Positions 24,801 through 36,800 of a stretch of 64,000 nucleotides of DNA are shown here, in pieces. Every line of letters begins with the position of its first letter. The first letter of the stretch is position 1. Below the pieces are notes generated by a model, which saw only the letters and a list, made by a program, of their open reading frames with translations, was not told the origin of the DNA and did no database searches. The position numbers and the translations under genes are program-made. The DNA is from Nemopilema nomurai (taxonomy: Eukaryota; Cnidaria; Scyphozoa; Rhizostomeae; Rhizostomatidae), in assembly GCA_003864495.1 (NCBI GenBank), contig PEDN01001355.1, positions 744,001 through 808,000 of the forward strand, given 5' to 3'.

Positions 24801-27800
24801 GCGGCTGCCGGAGCGGGGGCTGCTGCCGGAGCGGGGGCTGCTGCCGCTGGTGAAGCAAAACCCACAAAGAACCCCATAGAGGCTGCTGAAAAGGCGGCTG
24901 GAGCAGCTGGTAAGCCCAAGCACAAATGCTTAGCATCTTTATGTTCTATATGATTTCCAAAGGCGTCAGTCCCAATAATGTTCTTAAGCCTTGTGTGCAA
25001 ATACTCGTTTGTTTAGCGTTCTCTTTTGCTATTTCCGATGCAAGGCGCTGCACTTGCCAGTCTTTATAGGAACTTTATCTTGTCTTCTAGGTATGCATTA
25101 GATTTAGTGGTAAGGGTGATCTAAACATTTCATGTTTCACAGCAATAAATCGTTAGTGAGTTAGGTCGTAAACGAATTATAACTGTAAATGGCTGGTAAT
25201 CTTAAGAATAACACATAAATCAAATTTTGCTTTTAATTTTAAGAAAAACGTTTCACCTCGCTTCTTATGTTTTGAGAAGTAAAGTCAGGTAGGAAGTATA
25301 ATTTTGCCCGTGACCAAAGTGATTTAGAGCCTAGAGTGTGCGATGCGTTTGGCCTTATAAAAGATTTATTTTTCAGGTAAAGAGGCTGGAACAGATGCAG
25401 GCCAGAAGGCCGGACAGGATGCGGGTAAAAAGGCGGGCCAGAAGGCAGGCGAAGAAGCTGGAAAAGAGGCTGGCCTTAAGGCTGCTGCAGATGCGCTGGG
25501 AATTCCCCTAGATGAGTTGCAAGCAAGGAAAAGTAAGCCTTTGTGAATCTTCTCAATTAATAAATGGCACATGTTAATTACCCTTTATCTTCGTACTGCG
25601 CGTCTACTTTGGACTTCGCAAAATTGAGATTAAAAATCGCATATCAGCATAGAACTTGTACTTCTGCATTATACGTAATGAGTAACTCTGTTCTTTAGAC
25701 CGATTTTAGACTATGGATAGTTTAAGAAAAACAAGAATTAAACTTCTGCTTTCATAGGATTTCATAGTATACCTTGAACTGAACAGAAATTTTCTAAAAT
25801 ATTTTCTGAATGTACTACTACTTGTCCTGTTGTAATTCTTATTGGAATGCCAATTGAAGTATTGAAATTGTGAACTAAGCATGGACATTCGTAATTTTGT
25901 GTTATTGGGATTAAGGACAACCTAACATTTCATATCCATCAATTGCAGATAGGACAGAAGAGATGAAGAAATACAGTGAGTAGCTTTTTATCGAATCTTA
26001 AATCGTACTAGATGATGTATTTGTATTTGTTTCTACCTTTTATTTGTTTCTACCTTTGTTCCGAAGGTAGTTTTAGGACACTGAAAAGCTTAAGCTTATC
26101 GAGCAGTGTTCTGGTCCTTCCTCTCGATATGAGCACACCTCGTGATTCCTTATGCCTGGAATTACAGAGAGCTAGCGACTCCTGTGTGCAAGTTTGGCCA
26201 TTCTAGGGACGCGAACCACGCACCCTTGGGCTCGTACACAGCGCATCTAACCACTGAGCCATCCTCGCATTTTGACTGGTGGAAATCCTAGATGATATTA
26301 TTTGAGTGATGGAAATTCAGGATTTAAAAAAATCGTAGTGCTCCTTTTTAGAATTGAATCTTTACGATCTTTTCTGCAGTGCTGAAGATCAAGCTGTATG
26401 CCGCGAACTTCCCGTGCGCAGAGCCTTACGGTCACGTGTGCAAGTATGCATTGTCCATTCATGAGGACGACTATTCGGTGCACCTTGAGCCAAGGGAACA
26501 CGCCTCGGTGTTTATCGTGAGGAAACCCGGACTGGATGGCAGTTCCAATAGCCTGTCACTGGAGCTGGATGCGCACAGGGGGTACTTTGTCAGGCACGAC
26601 GGAGTCAAGTTCGTTGCTCAGAAGGGAGCGGCAGGTGGGTGAAGAAGATCGCGAATGTAGATCGAGGCTCTTTGCGCATGCGCGTTATGACGTCATTAGG
26701 TACCACAACTATGCTGCTTTAATCGAGCATCGTTTTCAACTAATTCAACGTTTTCAGGCCTCTATCGTGCGGGCAAGGAAATAAATAATGATGGGCTTTG
26801 ATAATTTAAGTATTTGATGTTCTTCAGTTTAGCATTGCAGAGTAGTATATCTGTAAGAAAGTTTGTTAAAGGGCCTGTGTCATCCTTCTTTTGGATCCTT
26901 GAAAAACTATTATTATTAGAGCATTTTAATGATGGTGGAGGAAGCCGTTAGTTCTCTGGATAAAACTGTCACCTGATAATGCCACTCTAAGTGAAAACAA
27001 AGAACACTTTCCATTCCTAGATTCAAAATTTTTAGAGTGTACTGGAATTTCTTGAAAAAGAAATTATATACCCTTTCAAAATGAAAAATTATTGCTAACT
27101 CATTTATTATAAATTTTTCTACAGTTGTCATTTTAAATTTGAAAATTTTTTCATACTATTTATCCTACGCCACTTTCAATTAAACCTTGTTTTGAATTAT
27201 TCAGATTTAAGCCTGTTTATTTTGTAAAAGAGATTTGATGCAGCTTGAACGTATCCCGCATATGGAAAATGCAGGCTACCTAGAAGATCTCTCAAAATGG
27301 AGGAAACATTTCTGAATTATCCAGATTAAACTCTTGGGCAGTACAGAGTTTCCCAGCAAGATTTGCTCATGCTTCTTGTTGCTTACATGTTGTTGAAGAA
27401 CAAAGTCGATTGAAGTGTTCTGTTCATTTTTCAGCTCAATTCTCGTCGTTTTCATTTGAAAGCAAAGCATCGACATACCCGGATGCCTACGCTATCAAGC
27501 TCAGCGGCTCGGACTACCTTTGCCACGCAGGGGGGACGGCCGATCTCACTGCAGCGTCCTATTCAAAGGACTGCACCTTCCTTGCTGTTCACACCGAACT
27601 CGATCACAACCACGAGCAGAAGTCGTGTGTTGATTATTGCAAGAAGGAAGACAAGAAAAAGGAAGAGGAAGCCAAGGGAATGCCCGACTCTTCATCGGAT
27701 GTAAGATTTCACTGCTATTCGTTAGCAAAACAGATTTTCAGCGTAGTGCTTGCATTGCTCATTCAGTTAGTGTTCGGAACTTGGTTTTGTAACAGATATG

Positions 27801-30800
27801 GTTTTGTTTAGCCTAGTCTACGAGAGCCACACCTCCGCTTTAGGCAGTTTATCAAGGATTTTGTCAGATTCTTGACAGCATTTGAACCAACAATCAAAAA
27901 GGCTTTTTGAAAGAAGCCGTTATTTGAGGCCAAGGTTCTGAATCTAACATGTTATAAATTATGGGTTTGTCCTTCAGTTATGGTGGAGATGCCGTTAACA
28001 TAATAGTAAAATCGTTTATAATTCCCCTGAACTTTTGCTATTCAAATTGTATATGATTCAGTCCTTTTTGTTGTCTAATGGACTTCCCTAGGCTTTGGGG
28101 ATCACTGGGAAAATGTCGATTTTTGCTGATTAATTAGTTTTAAATGGTTACTCTTATTTGCAGTGCTTAATTTTGTTTGTAGTAATTATTGTAAGTGACA
28201 CTGTGTCATCTCACCACCTGAATGAGGCTAGAGCCGTGTCTATAATATATTTCTACAGAGTATGATTTTTGACCTAAATTATTGCTACACTTATATGAAA
28301 AGATGAAGCTTACACGAGGAAAACGTAAATTGACCTAAATTATTGCATATACCTGGAATCATTTTCCCTGGTGCAGGTCAAAGCTCAATCCGACGAAGAT
28401 GCTGGGGTAGCGGCTGGAGGAGGTGGCGGTGGGGCCGGAGGTGGCGGTGGTGATGACGGCGGCGAAGGTGATGCAGGTGGAGGTGCTGGCGGTGCGGCTG
28501 GCGCTGCTGCTGGCGGTGCGGCTGGCGCTGCTGCTGGCGGTGCCGCAGGTGGTGCTGCTGGCGGTGGATCTTCCAGTGGAGGTGCTGGTGGAGCCGGAGG
28601 AGCTGCTGGAGGCGGAAAAACTGGCAGCGGTGGCGGCGATGACGGAGTCCAGGCCACAGGTGGTGGCAGTGGTAAGCTTTTAATTTCTTATAAAGCAAGT
28701 AAGTAGATGTATTCTATGACCATCTAGCTTGTGACGTTTTGTTATCATTCTGTCAGATACAAGGTCTTGAATTTCGAGCGATTTCTTTTGCAAGAATTAG
28801 GACGCAAATTACGATAGATAGGTAGCTTTTTCATCAAAAAAGCAAGGTATCTGATTTGCTTTTGTCCCAATATTAATTTGCTAACACTGTAATATTAGTT
28901 GACACTGTGATGTAACATAGTACCTAGAGTTGTTTAGAAAGGTGATTAGCTTGCTGCATGCTCAGCCAGCCCTTGGTATTACGGTGGATGAATTAGCGAA
29001 CTGATGGCACTGCTAGTAAAGAAACTCGAACCACGCGAAGCAGCATTGATAAGCAATTAGATATACCACGTTTTCTTTAGACGACGAGGATCCAGATGAC
29101 AACTCACCGCTGGCAAAACAAATCCAGGAGCTTCTTGGCCAAGCAGGCGTTAACGCTGCCGCCGCAGGGGCCACCGGCGCTGCTAGCCTTGGTGGCGTTG
29201 GTGCCGCAGGTGCTGGAGCAACGGCTGGCCTCCAAGCTGCTGCCGGGGCCGCTGGCCTCTTGGGGCTAGGACTCTATGGCCAAAAGATGACAAACAGCAT
29301 GACTATACCACAGCTTGTTGGACTCAACACGGGTATGTGCATAAAGCAACTCACGTACGATTGGCCTGACAAATGTAATCTTGAATTTGTAATCCAGCAG
29401 TTAACGAAATTGTGATCTTGCCTTTTTCGCCTTAAAGGATGTACGTGGATCCGTTCGTTACCTTGAGAAGTCCAAGTGAGGAATTAGATGGCTGTCTTTA
29501 GTTCAGTGATAAAGGCTCAGCAATAAAGGAGTATGGCAGAACCACAACGGTACTCATCCTCAAAATCAAGGATTCACCATAATGAAGCTTAGGATTTACT
29601 ATTTTTATCCATTACAGGTCTTGCAGCGCAAATAAATCCACAATTGGCGCTCAATACAATCAACAAAGTTGGCACGAAGATCAACATCAACAAAGATGTC
29701 AGTGTAAATAAACAAGGGACACAGACACCTGGCGCAGGCACAACTGGCGCAGGTGCTGCTGGCACTTCTGTGTCTGGCGCTGGGAGCACATCAACGGCAG
29801 GCGCTGGGTCTGCAGCAGGAGCCTCTAGTACGTCTACGTCAACCGCTGCGGCAGGTGCTGCTTCAACCGCAACAGCAACCGCCACCGCAACCGCAGCATC
29901 ATGTGAGTAGATAACCGCCAATAATTTAAGTGGTTTTTAAAGAAAGATATAGTACAAAAAATGTGTGTTCATTTTGAGTAGATTTTTCTTTCAAATGATA
30001 AACGTACGTTGTATATAATATTAAGTGTATGATACACATAAAAATGTAAACAAAGACTTCATACAAGATAAACATCCATTTGCTCTTGCTTTTTAGTGAC
30101 GAAGTATGTCGCGGTCAAATTCATTAACAACGCGCGTTGTTGTGTCAAAATCATATCTGTTCTTGGACACGAGAAAGAATACCCATTGAATGCCAAGTCT
30201 CTGAAACTGAAGATTGTGTTCAGACACAAGGACGAGAAGAAACAGCCGCAAATGGTCACTTTCCAAGGAGTTGATGTTAGTGGCGCTGGAAGAGTGGTCA
30301 AGTTCGACGGTCAGCGGTCAATCTCGTTCAGACCAGTGGCTGACGGTGACACGTACATTAGTGTGGTTGTGACGTCAGAGGATTCTGCTGGTACATATTT
30401 GTTAATGGCTTTTTTATTCTCAAAATGTCTTCTTTACAGGGTATAGTGGGTACAAGCACTTTCAGTTGCAAAGAATGAATATCCTCTTTTCTGCAGAGAG
30501 CACACGAAACTAGCTTTATGTACAATTTCATTTGTCTCATAAAAGGTCTAGCCTTTATCTGGTGTTTTTATTTATTTGTTTTGATATAGAGTTTTTTAAG
30601 AAACTTCATTTTACTACATGCAATATTATTTTTCAGACTCAAAAATCATCCAGACAGAGAAAGTTAAAGTTACGCAAAACGGTAAGGCAGTTTCTTATGA
30701 TCTGGACACTAAGGTTGTCAATAGTGACGGCAACGACGAGACTGGAAAACCTAACCTCGCTACTGATAGACTAACCAAAAGGCCACATCTTGTGGACAAA

Positions 30801-33800
30801 CAAGGTGACAAAGTGACAGAACTTTCTCCAAACAAAAATGATCCAGTGTTAGCAAATCCAGATAATCCAGCCAACCCGGCTAATCCACTGAATCCAGCCA
30901 ATCCAGCCAACCCGGCTAATCCACTGAATCCTGCTAATCCAGCAAATCCGGCTAATCCACTGAATCCTGCTAATCCAGCAAATCCGGCTAATCCACTGAA
31001 TCCTGCTAATCCAGCAAATCCGGCTAATCCACTTAATCCAGCAAATCCGGCTAATCCACTTAATCCAGCAAATCCGGCTAATCCACTCAATCCAGCAAGC
31101 CCAGCAAATCCACTCAATCTGGCCAATCTAGCTAATCCAGCTAATCCGAATCATGCAGCTGATCCGCTTGTTGCAGCTAATAATGGCGTTCTAGCTGCTC
31201 CTAATAACCCGATTGTCAACGGACTTAACGGACTAACTGGTGTTACATCAAACGCATTGAAAACTGGATTGCAAGGTACTTTCTACGTTGGCAGCGATGG
31301 AAAATTAAGGATTCGCCCTGCCGCCATTCTTGGCGATGACGTAACAGGTTCTCACAGCGTGACTGGCCAAACTGTTCTTGACGTGAATGGTGCACACAAT
31401 GTTGACACGAACGGAGCTATTGGTCATGTCATTAGCAACGGAAATGTTATTGACAACAATGACATAATATTGTCTGACGATTACAACAAACTTAACGCTA
31501 ACCTCGGGGTAACCGCACATCGCATAGTAAATGAAGTCGGAAACCCCATATTTGCCGCTGATGCCAATGGAGAAGGACTGAAGATAATCAACAGGGTTGG
31601 AAGTCACGTGTTGCACAATCATAACCACTTAACGACTGCTAACAGCATCGTCGCAGGTCAGTGACCTTTAACCCTCAAATGGCCATTGCGACTTCGCTCC
31701 ATCTTCCTTTAGACTTCCAGCACTTATTCTTTTATATTAATCCTTTCTAACTCGACCGTCACTACGTCATTAACATTACAAAGCATTCTTTGCATGTTGA
31801 AACCAACTTGACCTTGATCTAGTTCCACAACAGTTGATTATCATCACTGTCGTAATGCAAGAATCCTTAAAAGCTGGGTTTCAACATCCAATCTTCAACT
31901 TGAGTCCAAGAAGTGAACATTTCACCATCTTTACATGGTATCAGAGTGAATTTCCCGCCTAATTTCCCTTCCCGCGAATACCCCGCCTAATTTCCCTTCC
32001 CGCGAATTTCCCACGCAGCAGACGTTGACTCGCGAAGCCAAAACTCTTGCAAGTTTTGCAATGTCATGCGCAACATGCCGTTTAAACTCCAAACAGGGCA
32101 TTGGCGCGAAAACTGTTTACGTGTGCTGACGTCAGTGCGTATTTCCATATACTCATTGTTCCTACCAATGCCTCAATGCGCAATTCTGCCCTGAAGGCTC
32201 CAAAGATATTTCTGTTGTGAGCATGACGTCATGTCTGCACTAGATAGTTTTCGTGCTAATGCCGTGCAACACCTAACGCAAAAACGTTCACTGACGCATC
32301 TACGCTGCTTTTTGGCGCAACAGCACTTGACTTAGTGCCGACATGACCGTCACGCTCTGAAAGGCAAACGAAACGATTGGAGCCTTCACCGGTGCAGACA
32401 TTGCGCGAGGTACGTTTCATCTATCCTGTTTTTCTATCATTGAGTACAAGCCATTGAGCTTATTATGATTCAACAAATGTAACTACCTCGGTGCATTCAA
32501 ATTATAAGAAGTATGTATGCAAAAGTTTTCCTGCACTAGCTTTACACTCTAACAGCACAAAATCTTCTTTTCAAACACAGACTCGACAACAGGGACTGTA
32601 GCAATGCATGACGGGACATTGACGCAACAGAAAACTCCTCTGACTGGGCCTAACGTGATAATTCCATCGGCATTGAATATGCCACCGCCTAAGACAGTGA
32701 TGGTCGTTGCAGACCCGACGCACCAACACGCACACGCCACGCACCACGCTAATCACCTGTTGAGCCACGCAGTAAGCCTTGCAAGCCCTGTGCACTTGGC
32801 TTCTAAACCGCTTGTCGACCACCACAAACAACCTGTCCACCATTCGGCTCATTCACAGCCTCAAAGCATTAATATACTTGTTTGCCCTGGGCCTTGCATT
32901 GGGCGATGCGCAGGAAACTGCCCTCAACAATGCTGTCAAGCACAGGAGCATGCTAACAACAACAACCACGAGGTCGTAGTATGCCAGCGGCCTTGCATCG
33001 GCAACTGTACCAGCTCATCGTGTCCCGCCCCATGCTGCCAAGTGAGCCAGTCACAGGTGAATTCGGCGCAAAACAGCGCCTCGCATTCAATAAGTTTCTA
33101 CGGGCATGCGCAGCCTGGGTACTCACCCACAGCTCAAGCAGGGTCTTCTCCCTCGCCTGCGACGGGGGCTCCCTGCCAGGGACAGGATCCGTGCCAGCAA
33201 GCCCAAGGCACCGTTGTTTCTCAGGGCAGCTTTATGGTCCATCCAAACGGGCAAGTAACAGGTGCTAAGAAACATTTGAACAAGCAACGTGGGGCTCAAA
33301 TAAGAATCCAAATCGTCTCACCAACTGCAACATTGAGACGCAAGCCGGAAGAGCAGGTAACAGCTGTTAAGAAGACTGTATTGATAATAGTGGCAGGCGA
33401 GAAGAAGAAGGGGGGTAAGGCGGATAGAAAGGGTCACATACTTGGCAAAAAGTATCAACAGTTCGCGTCGCAACTGTCCAAAATGAGGGCAACGATTTCT
33501 AGACCCGACAAGCGAAGTCATTTCACTAGACTCGGTAAAAGGAAGTTTAGAAAAAGAATCTATCGAAAGAAAAAGAAAGGCAGATCTTCCTTTGGAACAC
33601 GAAGATTAAAGAAATTGAAAGGAAGAATGACTACAGGAAAAGCGAAGAAAGGTTCACTTGCATCCGGAAATGAAAAGCTGAGGTACCGCCGTTCTTGCGA
33701 ATGTCAAACGATTTGTAAAAAGAGCGGCATTACGTCACCGGAGGATGACGGCTGCGTGACTAAATGCACAGGTTGCCCGGATGGCTATGAACGGTTTCGT

Positions 33801-36800
33801 AAAAATAAGCTGGTGCACAGTACAGTGCCAGAAGCAGTAAACGAAGATAGCTTAGTTGATACCGTCACTGACAATGCCGATGAGGAGGAGCTTGTAGACT
33901 ACGTCAGCGAAGAGGAGGGTCACGTGACTAGAGACGTCACTGGTACGAAAAAGAGTTTGCCAACTAAGCCAGCAGAAGCCGACAAGAAGAAGGCCTTGAA
34001 GGACAAGGAAGATGACAGAAAGGCGAAAAAGATGAAGAAGAACAAGGAAGAGCAGAGCAAAAATGCGACAGAAATGTTGAAAGACAGAAAGAAAATGCAG
34101 AAGGAGAAAAGTGAAGAGTCTTTTAAGAAAAAAAAGAAAGTCGAGGAAAGCGGTACTAAAAAGGAGAATATTGATAGTGATGAATTTGGGGATTCGCTTA
34201 GCCAAAAAATGGTGGATGAGGAAGAAGAGATAGAGGATGTGCCTAATAATGAGAAGCAAGGAGAAGAAATTGTGAAGGATGAAGAAAATGAAGCTGAGCT
34301 CATGAATGAGAGGAAGGAAAGCGAGAAAAGAGAGTATTCAGGTCATAACAAGTACAAAAAGAATTTCGATTCTGTGACGAAAGTCGAAAAGTCTGGTGAC
34401 AAAAAGTCTCTTCAAAATGAATCTGAAGAAAAAGAAAGGGAATTTGAAGAAACCGACATTTTAGATGACAGTGATGATGAAACGATAAAGGAAGGCGAGG
34501 AGACTTTAGAAAAATCAGGGGAATCAAAATCGTTAGAGGACAACACCGTGCATTACAATTTTACAAATGCAGATAACGTTGAGGAAAAAGTTGAAGTTGT
34601 TGATGGAGATGAGGATGATAACGAAAGCAGTTCTTCCAAAGCAAAGTTAAGTCCGGCTAGTAGCAAAGAGAAAGAATCTAAGAATTCAGGGAAAGAAGAA
34701 AAGTCAACAGACAGTGAGGAGAGGCTTGTCCAAGAGTCTAAGAAAGAAGGCTCTAAGGCTGGCTCATTAGCAAAATGGAAAGGGGAAGAAATCAATGAGG
34801 ATGCTAAACCCTCGTCTGATGAAGACTCTATTCAAGATGATGAGCTGATCTTCAAATCGGGCATGTCAGTAACACGTGTAGCGAATGGAAAAACAAATCA
34901 TGCTGATGTCAAAGATCAGAAGGAGGATGGCAACATGTCCCAAAAAGAGGCAATAACAGTTGACAGCCTGAAAGAGAGTTCTGAGGACAATGAAGATCAC
35001 GCGAAACGATTAGAAAATACCGATGAGGAGTCAAAAAGTAAAGCCAGCGACCAGGAATCTAAGGAATCTAAGGTTCTAGATTCTAAGGAATCTGAAAAGG
35101 ATGACAGTAAGAAAGACAATGACAAGGATGCAGCTTCCAGATCCGAAAAGAATGAGTCAAAGGGCAAAGATCAGACAAAATTGGAGGAGAAAAAGGAAGA
35201 AGCTTCAAGTCAGGGCAAGGATTTCGCACCGAATAAGCCGGAACTTGTTTCGATCAACGTTGAACAACCGTTCTCCGCGGTTAATGCCGAAAATACTGAC
35301 AAATCACTCAAGAAAAGCGAAGAGAAGGAGACAAAAAGCAGTAAAAGTAAATGGCACAACCCAAAAAGTATCTTGAAAGCAGAAGAAGATATTAAGAAAG
35401 CAAGTAATGGCGTTGAGTCAGAGAAAGCATCGAAAAATGCCAGCGAATCGGTGAGCTCAACCGATAAAGAAAATGAGTCTAAGGCACTTGAAAAGACTTC
35501 TGCTGAAACCAGGGAGGGCAAGGAATCAGAAAAAGGTGCCCAGAAGCCAGGGACTAAACAGGTGGAGAACCACACCTCTAATAATGTAGAGAAACATGAG
35601 ACAGCAAGCTTGTTGAACGGTGTGGAAAAGTCAATGCAGAGCGTTTACGCTGACATAGGAACATTTGATAGCACTGGGTACACAGAGAAGTTCGTATCTA
35701 GGAAGGATCCCGAAGAGAAGATAGAAAAGAGTGGAGCTCTGGAGAACGACCAATCCAAACACATTAGTAGTGTTAACGCCAATGATACAATGTCTGCTCA
35801 TGAAAGTGCTTCAGGCTCTGAATCAGCTGATTCTCCAAGGCGCATCGAGAAGATTGATCGACCAACCTCCATTTTACAGAACTTCAAAACAGGCGGCGTG
35901 TCCTCAGATACAGGGTTCTTTATGGATGGCACATCTAGTCATGAATCTGCAAATCTTGACAAAGGTGCTGAGAAAGCTCCTGCCAGTAAAGCGGTTGAAG
36001 CGGGAACTGTGGAGGACAGTCAAGTTTTGACAGATTCAAAAGACTCAGCAGGCTCCGAGACAAAGGAGACGGAGAGAATTGAGAAGAAAAACGATGAACA
36101 ACCAAGCATTAAGTCGAATGAAACGGAAGTGGAGCTAGAAAAGGCACGTGAATCTAACTCAACCTCTGACAAGGACCAAGCTTCAAGTGAATTTGCAGGA
36201 AATAGACCGACCCCCCCTATTTCTTTGAAAGATTTCAAAACTGAAGAAAAAAGGCCAGACGAGGTTTCCATACATGAAAGTATAGACGAAGCGAATAACG
36301 AGATTACAACAACAACGACAGAGAGAAAAAACTCAGGCAATAATAGCCAGATGTCAACTGTAGATGGGCTTAATGCAAAAGAAAATGTCACAGATACTGA
36401 ATCAAAGGCTTCATCAGATGAGAGTGAAAATGCATCGCCAAGTACAAATGGAAATAGTCACGATGAGAACAGAACAGCTTCAGGAGAAGATGGAGGGAAG
36501 AATGTGAGTATCCAAGAAGAGAAGCCAGTGGAATCGAAGATTGGAGTAGAGACCGTTGTTAAGAATGATACGAATATTTCTGAAAACCCCGTTTCCCAAA
36601 CAAAGGATGAAGAAAAGGTGGATAAGAATAATGAGGATGAAAAGGAAGTGGAAGAGAAGAACGAAAGAGAAGAGAAGGAAAAAAAAGAAGAAGAAGAGAA
36701 GAAGGAAGCTGAAGAAAAAGAGAAGCAAAAGGAAGAAGAGAGGAGAAAGGAACTGGAGGAAAGAAAAAAGCAGGAAGAGGAAGCGAAAAAGAAGGAGGAT

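Noticed and set aside
28378..28698. Proline-rich and histidine-rich frames on the minus strand
   Set aside because: Antisense of the Gly/Ala silk-like exon, whose splice sites and phase fit the giant gene.
32779..33311. Overlapping plus- and minus-strand frames around the CRDs
   Set aside because: The CRD frame is part of a 2,570-codon continuous frame with a proper acceptor; the others are short and without motifs.
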